Shown here: piece by piece, positions 12,221-23,399 of the stretch
How positions within the stretch are numbered: the stretch's first letter is position 1
How the letters are laid out: each line of letters opens with the position of its first letter
Assembly: GCA_950295325.1 (NCBI GenBank)
Contig: OX485805.1
Coordinates: 5,952,501 to 6,016,500, forward strand
Source of the DNA: Polytrichum commune
Taxonomy: Eukaryota; Streptophyta; Polytrichopsida; Polytrichales; Polytrichaceae
DNA length: 64,000 bases
Direction of reading: 5' to 3'
The notes under the pieces: generated by a model
Seen by the model: the letters and a program-made list of their open reading frames with translations, nothing else
What the model was told of the DNA's origin: nothing
The model's database searches: none
Made by a program: the position numbers and the translations under genes

Positions 12221-12335
12221 GTTGTAATTTTCTTTGAAAATGTCATGTATAGTGCAACAACCTACACCGAGCATTTGGACAGCTCACGATTGTGGCAGCT
12301 GTGGACTATGAAGTTACAGAGGATTCCCTTTGGAC
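12221..12335 (+). pseudogene. degenerate histone H4 3'-half relic
   Basis: One frame reads IFFENVMYSATTYTEHLDS, which lines up with [19 protein letters not shown] of H4; beyond that the match continues weakly at nucleotide level through the region of [13 protein letters not shown] with small indels. No N-terminal half is recognisable. It lies 0.8 kb downstream of the intact H4 and 1.3 kb before the first U1 gene. A second, more decayed copy sits at 16467-16580 in a similar context (both preceded by CCATAGT). Confidence 0.75.
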
Positions 12336-13548
12336 ACCTGCGAGATGTACGCAAAGCTGTAACGGAAATTACATACTGGATATGTCCCACTGCGTATGCA
12401 TGAACTTGCTAAACATATGTTCCAGAGGTTCTAGAGCCAGGTGAATCTTTGTGAGTCGACTTATATTGTTCTCATCTATATAGGTGCGACCTTGTCCACC
12501 CAACTAGAGATAATGCTTCACAATTATGCTTCGAATTGGCTATGTTGCATCTGCAACCCACTGTTATGTTGACATTTGCGATACAAGTATATGGTATATC
12601 CGATGGACACGAACGGTAGTTTGAGAGGCAGTAGTAGATATTATGAAATTGTTGTCATAGGCAACTCAAGATTGTCCAATTAGCTGTGGCGCACACTTGT
12701 TGGAGTATAACTTCACGCACTTTTTTTATTCGATATTTGGTGCCTGTCTGTTCTGATTCACTCTCTTGACCTGGTAACCTCTCTGTAGAACACAACATAT
12801 AGGCAAGACATAGGAGATGTGCTTATGGGAGAATTCAACCAGACCCACATTCGTCATCCCCATACGAAGGAGGTTATGTTTCCCTGACTGATATTCAACC
12901 GTTGTAAGTTATTTTCTCTCTTGGATCTCGAAAACTGTTGCTTCCGTACGAGCATTCCTTGCAATTGTATTGTATTTTAGAGTCTATGAATATTAGGTAT
13001 TTATGGAAGCACGTCTTTAATTCTTTGAACTAAGTATTCAAGGAGGTGGATGTTGGTGCAGTTATTGCTGTGTGTAGAGTTTTATCTTCTACTCAAAATA
13101 TGGAAAATAACTGCTAAAACTGCATAAAGAACTGTCTTTCTGTCAAAGATATGCAGTTGAGTTAATTATGTGGGTTTCATACTTCCATCAAGATTTCCAG
13201 CAAGGAAGAATGTTATGATGTCAGTGCTTTGCGTCCTCACCATTGGAGTGATATATACCAGTTTACATTTCTTGTAGTGTACTAAGATTGTGCTAATTTG
13301 TATCTCTTTTGTGCAGATTTCCTCTTACGTTGTTTCAGGAATGAAGTTCACAAATCAATGAAGACCCAGAACAACGTATTGGTTTTAAGTACTGCAAAGA
13401 AATATTCGACTTGCACAATGGTCAATTTTTTCGAATCCTTGAAGATTGCATACCACTTAAATCCACCCGCAAACCTGAAGATGCCGAGGTGAACAAAGAG
13501 TTGAAAGAGTCGAATTGTGTAGAGAACACCTTCAGTTGGGTCTCCGAT

Positions 13549-13596
13549 ATCCCATTTGGATTGCAGATGTTATGAATGCCAGGGGCAATCAAGTAG
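13549..13596 (+). promoter_or_regulatory. U1 copy 1 promoter: USE-like box and -30 box
   Basis: ATCCCATTTGGATTGCA begins 68 nt before the RNA start and fits the plant snRNA upstream sequence element (RTCCCACATCG) in its TCCCA core and position. At -30, where a TATA box is expected, there is AATCAAGTAG instead. Confidence 0.72.
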
Positions 13597-13616
13597 CTAG
13601 CGCGAAAGCTCTAAAC

Positions 13617-13773
13617 TCACTTACCTGGGCGGGGTGTATCCATGATCTAGAAGGTGGATGGCCTAGAGGAGTCTGCCCCATTGCACTCCGGGCCGGGTGA
13701 CTCTAGTATCTTCCTACGGGAGGCATACACGTCATAATTTGTGGCAGCGGGGGCTCGCGTTCGCGCGGCCTCC
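13617..13773 (+). ncRNA. U1: U1 snRNA, copy 1
   Basis: About 157 nt. The 5' end reads ACTTACCTGG, the part that pairs with 5' splice sites. Stem-loop I carries CATGATCTAGAAGG (U1-70K site), stem-loop II carries CCATTGCACTCCGGG (U1A-type loop), the Sm site is ATAATTTGTGG, and stem-loop IV is GGGGGCTCGCG-TTCG-CGCGGCC. All parts of the spliceosomal U1 RNA are in canonical order. Position 1-2 is TC-like rather than AT. The 3' end is set at the foot of stem-loop IV. Confidence 0.92.
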
Positions 13774-14744
13774 TCCTATAATTATTTAAGCAGAGAGGTC
13801 ATAAACGGATCGAACTTATGTTAGCAGTACCAACATTTTCCTTGATCTAATTTGAAATTTCACACGTTCCATGACGACGTTTTGTCATTTTAACATTTCA
13901 AATCTAAGTTTATAGTTTGTCTGCTGGACAGCTGAGGTGGTTTCAGTCCCTTGACCTGGGAATCTTTTGACACAAGATGCTACACAGGACATCAAAGTTG
14001 TGCTCATGCAAGAGTTGAACCAGCTGATCCACATTCGGCATCCCCACAAAGAGGAGGATATGTCTAAATGGTTGAGATTCCAGCGTTGTAAGTTATTTTC
14101 TCTCTTGGATCCCAAACACTGTTTTGTCCATACATGCATTGCTTATATGCAGTAGTTTCCTCTTCTAGAGTTTGTGAATATTAGGTGTTCATCTAAGCAC
14201 GTCTATACTTCTTCGAAGTGTGCAAGAAGGTGATTGTTAGTGCAGTTACTTGTTAGTGTAGGGTTTAATTGTCTACTTCAATTATGGAAATCGACTGTTA
14301 AAACTGAACAGAAAAAAACTAATTCACTGGATCTTGTACTCTTATGGATATGTTTTAGAATGGCCATTAGTCTTTCTGTCCAAGACATGCAGAGTTGATT
14401 GTGTAGGTTTTACCCTTCCATAAAGATTATCAGCAAGAAAGAGTTCGTGAAATCATCGCTCTACATTCTCAATAGGGTTTACTTATACCATTATACACTT
14501 CTTGCACCAACTCGATTGTGCTAATTTGCATCTCCTTCGTGCAGGATTCCTACGAAGTTGTGTCAGAAAGGAAGTTCACATATTATGGAACACCTTGGAA
14601 GTATGTTGTGATTACTAGGTTCTACAAAGAAATATGTGACTTGTAAAGATAGTCAATGTTGTCAAAATCCTTGAAGATTGCAGTGTACGTAAATTGAAAT
14701 GCAAACCTGATGATGCCGTAATGAACGAAGGATGTTTGTTATTT

Positions 14745-14791
14745 AACCCATTTGCATTGCAGTGGGTATGACTGACAGTGGCACTCAAGAG
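14745..14791 (+). promoter_or_regulatory. U1 copy 2 promoter, diverged
   Basis: The USE position (-68) holds AACCCATTTGCATTGCA with two changes from the other copies, and the -30 box is ACTCAAGAGG, also changed. The weakest promoter match in the cluster. Confidence 0.55.
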
Positions 14792-14812
14792 GCGAGCGCG
14801 AAGACATCAAAC

Positions 14813-14969
14813 CCACTTACCTGGGCGGGGTGTATCCATAATCCGCAAGGTGGATGGCCTGGACGAGCCTGCCCCATTGCACTTCGGGCCAGGTGACTCT
14901 AGTATCTTCCTACGGGAGGCATACACGTCACAATTTGTGGCAGCGGGGGCTCGCGTTCGCGCGGCCCTC
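14813..14969 (+). ncRNA. U1: U1 snRNA, copy 2 (variant stem-loop I)
   Basis: Canonical ACTTACCTGG 5' end, loop II CCATTGCACTTCGGG, Sm site ACAATTTGTGG and stem-loop IV. Loop I reads CATAATCCGCAAGG: the G of GAUC and several following bases of the U1-70K site are changed. With its altered promoter this copy may be inactive or bind U1-70K poorly; that is inference. Confidence 0.85.
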
Positions 14970-16147
14970 ACCTGATTGATACTGAAACCGGAGAAGAACC
15001 TGTAAAGGGAGTCGAAATTGAACAACTGTTTGTATACTCTTGCTTAACCTGTGATGTGATGTTTGATCTTGACATTTTGTGGCACACCTGCCCAGTGGTA
15101 GTGTTATAGGCAATTTTTCCTACTCTAGTACGAAAGTGTTGAAAGTGAGGGGAACACAGATTATAGTTGCTAACAGATGGGAGTGTCACTTGATCATGTT
15201 AAGATGTTCAGCTTGCGAGGAAATTTGATAAAATGCTTCAAAAATATTCGCAACCCCTTACTAGGGTTTTTTGTTGTTTTGTTTTATGCGTACTAAATCA
15301 TGGGGCCATCAATGTGTTCGTAGCAGATTTCTGTGGATTGTTTGCGCTTACTTGTGTTTAGGTGAGTGAGTTGCTGTGGTTGTCTTTTCTTCTCATCTTC
15401 TTTGAGTATTTAATTTCTTTGACAGGAACAGTATTTCCTATACCCAACGTCAAAGATCTACTTATTGTACAGTAGCTACTACATATCCACATTCGTGAAC
15501 TCCACACACTTGAAGCAGGATTGTGTGTGGAAATGTGTAAAGTTGGGGAATGTCCATATGACTTTGTTTGAAGATCTCAAGTCAAGGTCCGAACTGCAAA
15601 AACTGCCAGATAGAGGAGGCACCAAAAGATGATATCTTGTGAAAGCACTGGGCAAGGGCCACCAACAATCTGTGAGACTTGTCAAAAGAGATGCAGAGTG
15701 AATTGTCTAGAATTTTGTGAATTTCCCATCAAGAAATCCAGCAAAGAAAGCAATCGCGACAGCACTGCTTTCACATAATTCTCTTGGAAGGAGTTGAATA
15801 TCAGCATCCAAGGATATGTCATCACTACTGAGTATTCAAGGAGAGCAGGCATGATCCTCTTGACCTGATCCTCTTTCTTGCCGCAATTCAAGTCCGGGAT
15901 AACTGTTAAGCTGTTTCATAAAGGTAAATGACATTATGGGGTCTCCATGGGCGCATTGTGCAGAACGTTGCGATGGTTTAAGACAGCAAGAGCCTTAATG
16001 AGTTGCACAGGACCTCAAAGACTTCCAAATTGTCGAGAATTGGAGGACCAAATCTCCAGTTAACCCTACCCTGAAGATAGAGTAGAAGAGATGGAAATGT
16101 CAGGAGAACGGAGATGAATACCTATCCTTCAGGTGGCGTGTCTCATT

Positions 16148-16195
16148 ATCCCATTTGGATTGCAATTGTTATGAATGGAAGTGGCATTCAAGTAG
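16148..16195 (+). promoter_or_regulatory. U1 copy 3 promoter
   Basis: ATCCCATTTGGATTGCA at -68 and ATTCAAGTAG at -30, identical in both boxes to copy 5. Confidence 0.7.
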
Positions 16196-16215
16196 CGATC
16201 GCGAAGACTTTGAAG

Positions 16216-16372
16216 TCACTTACCTGGGCGGGGTGTATCCATGATCCTTGAGGTGGATGGCCTAGAGGAGTCTGCCCCATTGCACTTCGGGCCGGGTGAG
16301 TCTAGTATCTTCCTACGGGAGGCATACACGTCATAATTTGTGACAGCGGGGGCTCGCGTTCGCGTGGCTCCC
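16216..16372 (+). ncRNA. U1: U1 snRNA, copy 3
   Basis: Canonical 5' end, loop II and stem-loop IV (with one C-to-T in CGCGTGGC). Loop I is CATGATCCTTGAGG, shared with copy 4 but different from copies 1 and 5. Sm site ATAATTTGTGA has the last G changed to A. Confidence 0.88.
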
Positions 16373-16466
16373 ACCCAACTTATCTCAAAAGCCGGAGAAG
16401 AATCTATGAAGAGAAATTCAAAAGAGCCACAGGGTTTTTTGGAATTCTTTACCATTATTACCATAG

Positions 16467-16580
16467 TGATTGTTTCCGAAAACATCATATGTATTGTAGC
16501 AATCTGCACTAAGCTTGTTGGGCACAAGATTGTGACAGCGATGCACATACTCTGTGTGGAAATTACAGAGGATAACTGTC
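16467..16580 (+). pseudogene. second degenerate histone H4 relic
   Basis: One frame reads IVSENIICIVAICTKLVGHK then IVTAMHILCVEI, weakly matching the H4 segment [20 protein letters not shown] then TVTAM. The conserved points are EN-I, the Lys and VTAM. It is about 95 bp after U1 copy 3 and shares upstream flank words with the relic at 12221-12335, so both come from one decayed H4-containing unit that was duplicated with the array. Confidence 0.6.
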
Positions 16581-17423
16581 TGGTTTTGGACGCTTACCCC
16601 AAGCTTCAACTGAGATTACACACTGAGCTTCACAGAGCATGCTTTTGAGATTTGATGCCTCTTTGTTCTCACTTCCTTGTTATGGTGATCTCTCTAAAGA
16701 ACACAGGGTGCTATGCAAGCCGTCAAAAAAATATGTGCTTATCCAAGTATTGAACCAGACCCACATCCGGCATTCCCAAAGAGGAAGATATGTCTAATGA
16801 CTGATATACAACCGTTGTAAGTGATTTTCTCTCGTGTCTTAAAAGCTGTTGTTCCCATACATGCATCCCTTACATGCAATCGTTACATAAAATCTTGTAT
16901 AGTTTGTGAATTTTAGGTATTCATCGAAGGACATCTTTAATTCTTTGAACTGCACAAGAAGGTGGATGTTAGTGCAGTAATTGCTTTGTTTAGAGTTTAA
17001 TCTATTACTCAAAATGTGCAAATCAACTGCTAAAACCGGATAGAGAACTGTCTTTCTGTCAAAGGCCTGCAGAGTTGATTTTGTATGTCTTATACTATCA
17101 TCAAGATTTCCAGCAATAAAGGAGTTGTGATACCATTTCTTTACATTATCATAGGATTCATTCATACCAGTATACAGCTCTCTGACCAAGATTATGGTAA
17201 AATGTATTTTCTTTCGGCAGTATTCCCTCTAGGTTGTTATGTTCTCAGTAGGACTCATATTCTCGTTTCTATGTACCGCAAAGAAATATCCGACTTGCAC
17301 AAATAGTCAGTGGTGATTTCATACCACGTAAATTGAGCTGCGAAACCAAAAGATGCCAGTGAACAAAGGATTTTCAGAGTCAAAATGTGCAGGAGAATAC
17401 CCTCGATCGGGTGGATTTCCTTT

Positions 17424-17472
17424 ATCCCATGTGGATTTCATTTTTTATGAATGGCAGTGCCATTGAAGTAGC
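17424..17472 (+). promoter_or_regulatory. U1 copy 4 promoter
   Basis: ATCCCATGTGGATTTCA at -69 and ATTGAAGTAG at -30; one base more spacing than most copies. Confidence 0.66.
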
Positions 17473-17492
17473 CACTCTGAAAACTCTGAAAT

Positions 17493-17650
17493 TCACTTAC
17501 CTGGGCGGGGTGTATCCATGATCCTTGAGGTGGATGGCCTAGAGGAGCCTGCCCCATTGCACTTAGGGCCGGGTGACTCCAGTATCTTCCTATGGGAGGC
17601 ATACACGTCATAATTTGTGGTAGTGGGGGCTCGTGTTCGCGTGGCCCCCT
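17493..17650 (+). ncRNA. U1: U1 snRNA, copy 4
   Basis: Canonical 5' end, loop II CCATTGCACTTAGGG, Sm site ATAATTTGTGG and stem-loop IV with two transitions (TCGTGTTCGCGTGG) that keep it foldable through G-U pairs. Loop I matches copy 3. Confidence 0.88.
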
Positions 17651-18533
17651 CCGATTAATCTCATAAATAGAGGAATCAAAGCTAAACACTGCCCTAAACA
17701 TGATCAATTAAACCACATTTTGTATCTAGTAGCGATAGGAGCGTCACTTGATCCTGCGAAGAATCTGCGCTTCATATGCAATTAGATAATGCTTCAAAAA
17801 AATTCGCAATCCCTCACTACGCTTATTTGTATACAAGTTCATGTTTCACCACTGTCTTTGTAGCATATTTCTGTGGTTTGTTTGGTTTTCACTTGTGCCT
17901 GGTGAAATTGCTGTGACTCCCTATTCTTCTCATCTTCATCGGGTACCTGATACACTTCTAGATTCAGATGGCAATGTCTGGAAATGTGTCTACATCATTT
18001 GTTTAAGCACGGGTGTTGCTCTGTTTAGAATTCAAGCTTCCAACTTACAAAGGAATCCAACTGCACAAGCTGGATAAAGAAACACCAGAGAATCGACTTG
18101 TCAAAGGGATGCAGAGATGTAGAATTTTGTGATTTTCCATCAAGATATCCAGCAAGAAAGAAATTGCGACTGTATCATTGCCTTCACACAATTCTTCTCA
18201 TAGTAGTTCAATATCAGTACCCAAGGATGTATATTGAAATCACTACTGAATAGGTAGGAGGTAAGACCATATTTTCCTTATTTTCTTTCTTGGAGCAAAT
18301 CTAATTATGTTGATGTTAAGTTGTCTCTCATGTTAAGTCTCAATAGGCGAATTCTTTTGATGGTTTTTACAGCAAGAACCTTCTTCACTTGCACAAGACG
18401 TCAAAGACTTCCAAATCCTCGAGGATTGCAGGACACGAACCTCAACTTAACTCTAGAGATACGGTAACTTAGAAGCGATGGAAAGATCTGGAGTAGGCGA
18501 TGAATTCCTGGCCTTCAAGTGGCGTGCCTCATT

Positions 18534-18581
18534 ATCCCATTTGGATTGCAATGTTTATGAATGACAGTAGCATTCAAGTAG
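18534..18581 (+). promoter_or_regulatory. U1 copy 5 promoter
   Basis: ATCCCATTTGGATTGCA at -68 and ATTCAAGTAG at -30. No TATA sequence is present at -25 to -35. Confidence 0.72.
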
Positions 18582-18601
18582 CGAGCTCGCAAACTCTCCC
18601 T

Positions 18602-18758
18602 TCACTTACCTGGGCGGGGTGTATCCATGATCTAGAAGGTGGATGGCCTAGAGGAGCCTGCCCCATTGCACTTCGGGCCGGGTGACTCTAGTATCTTCCT
18701 ACGGGAGGCATACACGTCATAATTTGTGGCAGCGGGGGCTCGCGTTCGCGCGGCCCTC
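18602..18758 (+). ncRNA. U1: U1 snRNA, copy 5
   Basis: Canonical throughout: ACTTACCTGG, loop I CATGATCTAGAAGG as in copy 1, loop II CCATTGCACTTCGGG, Sm site ATAATTTGTGG, stem-loop IV with TTCG loop. Downstream CACCTAAGTAATC resembles the plant snRNA 3'-end box (CA, short gap, AGTNNAA). Confidence 0.92.
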
Positions 18759-19015
18759 ACCTAAGTAATCTCGAAAACTGGAGAAGAATTTGAAAGGAAG
18801 TGAGAAACAAAATAGCCATACTGAGGACTCTTTGATCACGCCGTGGAGGGTGAATCACCTCTGCAAAGAGCTCTTACCAATATCGAAAAATAGTCTTGGC
18901 GTTTAGGTTTAGGTGTGTGTTGAGAGGGTGGTCTTGGGGATGGGCAATGGAGTTGACATGTTGACATTGTGCTACCAAACGCAACATGAAAGCCACATAC
19001 CTTACCTCTTACTTA

Positions 19016-20566
19016 TACTGACTCTAGAAACCGAGTCATTCAGCAAAAAAAAATTCGGGAAGCCATATTTGGAAGAGTATTGATTTTTTTTTTCAAACGG
19101 TAAATTGGGTCAGATGTGCAAATAATCTGGTTATCATCTTCCAAATTTCAACTTGTAAATTGTAGCAACGAGAGAGAAATTGCATTTCAATTGAACTTAA
19201 ATCTATTGTGTCAATTTTGGAACTCTTCATCACTCACCTTCAATTGCAAGAATAAGTTCACAACACTGCCTAGGGCTCTTCCTCACTTTTGATTAGTATT
19301 GTGGTCTCTTAGGACATTTTCTCTTACAGTTGTGAAGGTTTTCTTTGTCCTTGAGAGCATTGCTAGAGGAGAAGAGGTATAATGATTGCTATGGCCCCGT
19401 TGCCGCTTGGGCGTAGCACATGTGAAGTGTCAAAATTGTTGGCTATCTCTCTATCTATGTGCTCTAGGATTTTTAGAGAATGTGTTCCTCATCTAGAGCC
19501 TTTAAGAGGGGGGTGCCCAAGGAGCATCACCCCTTCTTAACAATGAACGTGTGAACGAGCCATCATAGTTGGTGGACGTGAGGAATGCTTTGAGTGAGTA
19601 GCTGAATGTGGTAGTGGATACCAACATAGTGAGGCGTGCACTTCTGAAGCAAATCTTGGGTCATTAGTGAGAAGTAGAGGAAGTTGTTGCTCACGGCCAA
19701 GAATATGTGTTACAAGTTGGAACTTGCTCAACGTCATCAAGATTGGACTATTCATGATTGGTATAGGGTGTTTTTTAGTGATGAGACTAAGATCAATCGA
19801 TTTCAATGTGATGGTCACGCTTGGTGTTGGGTGAGGGATGGAAAACCTCAATTACAAACCCATCATGTGAGTCAGGCAGTTAAACATGGAGGTGGTGCAA
19901 TTTTTGTGAGGGGTTGTATGACTTCCCATGGTATGGGTTACATGTGCAAGATAGAGGGGAAGATGCCACAAGCTTTGTATTGTAGCATTCTTCAAGATGG
20001 GGTCATGAAGGCAATTGAATGGTATTGTCACTTCTCCTATCATATTTCAACATGACAATGATTCTAAACATATCACAAAATTAATCAAGTAGTGGTTGTC
20101 AATGCAAAATTGGCCTCCTCAATCACATGACCTAAATCCAATGAAGCATGTGTGGGCACTTGTGAAACGGAAACTAAATGAGTTTCCAACACCAACCAAA
20201 GGAAAGTTTCAAATGTGGGAGAGCGTGCAACCTTCTTTCCATTGCATCACTTTTAAGTAGTGTCAAAAGTTCTATCATAGCTTGCCAATCATATCCAAGC
20301 CGTTTTAGCTTCCAAAAGGAGGGTGGACAAATTATTCATCTATAGGTAGATGTAGGTGACAAAACTGAGCCAATGTATATAGTTCTCTTCACATCACTGT
20401 TTCTCTATGTGTAATTTTGCAATAACCTGAGAGTTTGGAAATGTTTTACTAGACTATGACGATTAACTTACATAAGTGAAAGTTTGTATGCTATTATTTT
20501 TATTTGCATGGCATTGTGTGTGAAAATTGATGTAGTGAGTCACTGACTCAATTTTGAGAGTCGGTG
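19016..20566 (+). mobile_element. Tc1/mariner element, 1.55 kb, inactive
   Basis: Flanked by TA (19014-19015 and 20567-20568). The ends are imperfect inverted repeats of about 28 bp: left TACTGACTCTAGAAACCGAG, right complement CACCGACTCTCAAAATTGAG, both followed by TCA. Size fits the superfamily. Inside is a broken transposase. Confidence 0.8.
19560..20260 (+). pseudogene. Tc1/mariner transposase, frameshifted and interrupted
   Basis: The open part (19684-20055) reads KLELAQRHQDWTIHDW and then FFSDETKINRFQCDGHAW, the region of the second-to-catalytic Asp of Tc1-type DDE transposases, then VKHGGGAIFVRGCMTSHG. After a frame change near 20045 the chain continues as FQHDNDSKHITKLIK, a TAG stop at 20090, then WPPQSHDLNPMKHVWALVK, the third-acidic-residue region (DLNP..). 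An upstream remnant (RRALLKQIL) is in yet another frame. At least one stop and two frameshifts mean no active enzyme. Confidence 0.82.
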
Positions 20567-20568
20567 TA

Positions 20569-22610
20569 ATTACTTATTGGTGATGAGATGTCATGTTGAA
20601 TTGGGAGCCGTCTCATCAAATTATCAAAAAAATTGTAAACTATAAAGATTGTCATTCAAAACAAGGTTTTAAGTAATTCTAGATTATGAGTTTTGAACAC
20701 AATTGAAATGTTCATATGCAATAAAAATAATTAGGTCTTATGATAAAGATGACAAAAACTAGCCTTGATTGTGGATTTCATTTGTAATTGTGTAAACATT
20801 TTGGTTGCATGTCGCTTGTATTTTTTTGTGAAAATACGCATATAGAGTGGTGTTCTCATAGTATCTATAATTAAAATACCCATTAGTATATTTTTCCTCC
20901 CCCAAATAACTTAATTTGAAATGTGCAAGTTTGACGGCACAAACAACGGTAAGCTCAAAGACATTTTTTCTTTTCTTTTCTATAAGTTGTTGAATTAAGT
21001 TTAGTTGTAGGACGAATTGAGATGCAAAATTTTATAAGAGAAAATTCAAGATTTTTTTTTCCTCTAAAAACAATCGCATTTAATATCCCAATTGTGTTAA
21101 CTAGTTAACCTAATACCTAGAATGATATCTACATTTTTGTACAAAGTCTAATCTCATCATGCTGTGTATTGTTATTATCCATTTTTACATTACATTATTC
21201 TTCAAAGAACATAGCCTTCACCCTTTTTTCCATTTTTGTTAACAGGATTCCTTAGATAATTACTTCACAATAGGATTTTAGGGTTTGAAGTTACTTTTGA
21301 AGTGATTTTTTAGAAGGTTCTTCACTTAGATAAGATAAGGCAGAGAATTGTAGGCCAGGAGAATGGGAGCCCTTGGACGCTGCTTGACTTGAAACGAGTA
21401 CTTAAAATCGAAAACTAGGTTTTCCTTGACAATCTTAGTTAAGTCGGTTTTTGTTAGAGGGATTGCTGTCTCCAGGACCCCTTGTGTTGTAGACTCACAA
21501 CACATGTGCTGTTGTGGCAGATTTATCAATATGGAGCTTCTTTCCCTAAATAAATAAATAAATAAATAACCAACGCCGGACAATCTGACGTGAATTTGAA
21601 CCCGTTGGATTTATCTTGTTCAAGAATCCTCTTGATATAGGGTGGGGTTTACTGCCTACCTTGCGGTGGGTGGGCTCTTGGCTTCCTACATACCTTGTTG
21701 TTGTTGTTGTTTTTTTTTTAAATTGTTTTTTCCCTTTCTATCAAATAGAGAGAAGATTTCACAACATGAAACGAACCGTCAACCACTCCATTCGGAAATA
21801 GGTATCCCTCCACTATCACCTGGGAGTTTAGGGTTATATTAGGCCTACCTCTTTCCCTCGTGTAATGTTGATCTATCTTGAATGTTTCGATTTGTGTTGG
21901 CAACTCATCCTCTGTTTTTACTGTACCCTTAACAATTTTGATATATGGTAAGCCTGTCAACTTCTCACCTTCCCTCTCCACCGTTAGATTTTTGCTTCAA
22001 ATAAGAATCTGTCCCATTTGAATTGAAGTTGGAGAAGGAAATGCCATCTTCAATCTAATTTTAGGATCTACAAAACCAAAACATGTTTATTCTAGGATAT
22101 CAAAGAGTGTTGTTCCATATAAAAAGTCGGTTGTGCCATGGTTGGAGAATGTTGTATAGCTACAAGTCTTGCTGTATATTACTCAACCATAGGTGTCTGA
22201 TTAAGAAATATGACCACGTAATTCCTGCCACACACCTTAATATGTGGGCCTTGTTCCACTTGGTTTCATTCAATTATGTGGGAGCCCCAATATCATTTGG
22301 AAATCAAGTAGCAGTACCCGAAAAACACAAGAGGCAACGAGGGTATAGACAACTAGGGGATAAAGCTTTTTGAGATGGGGTAGGGACCTATTAGGTCATG
22401 TGTGCATTCTTTGGAAAATCACAACTCACATTGAAACTAGAATGAAGACTGCATTGGTTAACCAAGGTTCTTAATGTAATTAACCTTGTGTCGTCCATAT
22501 ATCTATACCAATTATGGTATTTAGTGCCACCTACATCAAACTAAAGTTCATCCACAACAAGCTAGAGTTCATCCACAATGAACTGAACCTCATCCACAGT
22601 GATTGAAATT
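20569..22610. other. AT-rich intergenic DNA with an AAAT microsatellite
   Basis: No gene recognised. A short (AAAT)n run lies at 21546-21570 and a GTT run at 21699-21710. Small minus-strand frames at 21326-21583 and 21718-21981 have no recognisable domain. Confidence 0.4.
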
Positions 22611-22614
22611 CCAT

Positions 22615-23300
22615 TCATGTTTCCAACAAACCCCCACAACTTTCGAGGAGGAGGCTTAAAGTGGTGTCGAAAAATGTTGCCCTCTGAGGTGATGTCGTCC
22701 TACGTTCCCCACATTCCCCGATAGCTCGCGTGGGGGGAGAGTGAGTCATGTAGCAGCTCGCGACGCCATGCCTCCGGCTCACATTGGTGATGGTGCTAGT
22801 CTGCCCCGCCAGTTGCATGGCGGAGGTCCACGTAGCCCCCCACGGTTGGCCGGCCGGGGGCGCGTGCAGACCTTCGCCGCAAGGCTGCTAGGCGGGCAGA
22901 GAGCGCCTTGCTGCCCCAGCCTCCGCCTCCACCCACTTCTTGCATTCACTCTTTCCTAACCCTTTTATTTTTATCTCAATATGTGTTTGTGAGTGTGAGA
23001 GAGAAAAAAAAAGAGGGAGTTTGAGAATGTTGAAGTTGTTCCACAGTAAGAAACTTGCCAGGGAATTACCCGCGGGAGGACAATGAACCCATGTCTTCCG
23101 GGTTGGGACGGACGTTTCGCTTCACCACCCTCGCATGCGGAGCTGGATGAGATTCATCGCCTCCGCCTTCGCCCCCGCAGCAGCCAGGCAAAGCGCGTGC
23201 ACACTCTCTCATCTCTCTTCTTCCTGTCTCTGAATTGTATCCTCCAGGGTTTTTGATTTCAGAACGGGGGAGCTTGGCCTAGGGTTTCACGAAGGGGTCA
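22615..23300. other. isolated GC-rich island, function unknown
   Basis: A GC-rich patch (densest 22690-22935 and 23050-23185) inside AT-rich DNA, with CG-dense words such as GGCCGGCCGGGGGCGCG. Downstream C/T-rich DNA (CTCTCTCATCTCTCTTCTTC, 23204-23223) looks like a plant 5' leader. A 72-codon plus-strand frame at 22741-22959 is Arg/Pro/Gly-rich and unrecognised. It could be the promoter/first exon remnant of a lost gene. Confidence 0.35.
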
Positions 23301-23399
23301 TTCTGATTGATTGGTTGATGCAAGTGACAGGAGGAGGTGTGTGGAAATTTGAGGTGGAAATTCTGCTTCACTTGCTCACCTTCTCTCGTTCGTGCCGAC

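Larger units (their letters stand above)
12336..18601 (+). repeat. tandem U1 array, left cluster: degenerate 1.1-1.4-kb units
   Basis: The DNA between the U1 genes is built from recurring spacer blocks. One block (CGTTGTAAGTKATTTTCTCT, then GCACAAGAAGGTGGATGTTA-like and AACTGCTAAAAC-like words) occurs near 12900, 14080 and 16815. Another (GAGTGTCACTTGATC, ATAAAATGCTTCAAAAA, CGCAACCC) occurs near 15180 and 17750. A third (TCAAAGACTTCCAAAT, CGAGGATTGGAG-like) occurs near 16015 and 18400. U1 starts are 1196, 1403, 1277 and 1109 bp apart, so each U1 gene has moved with its spacer as a duplication unit. The same blocks occur reversed at 54.3-58.1 kb. No protein gene is recognised in the spacers. 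Confidence 0.8.
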
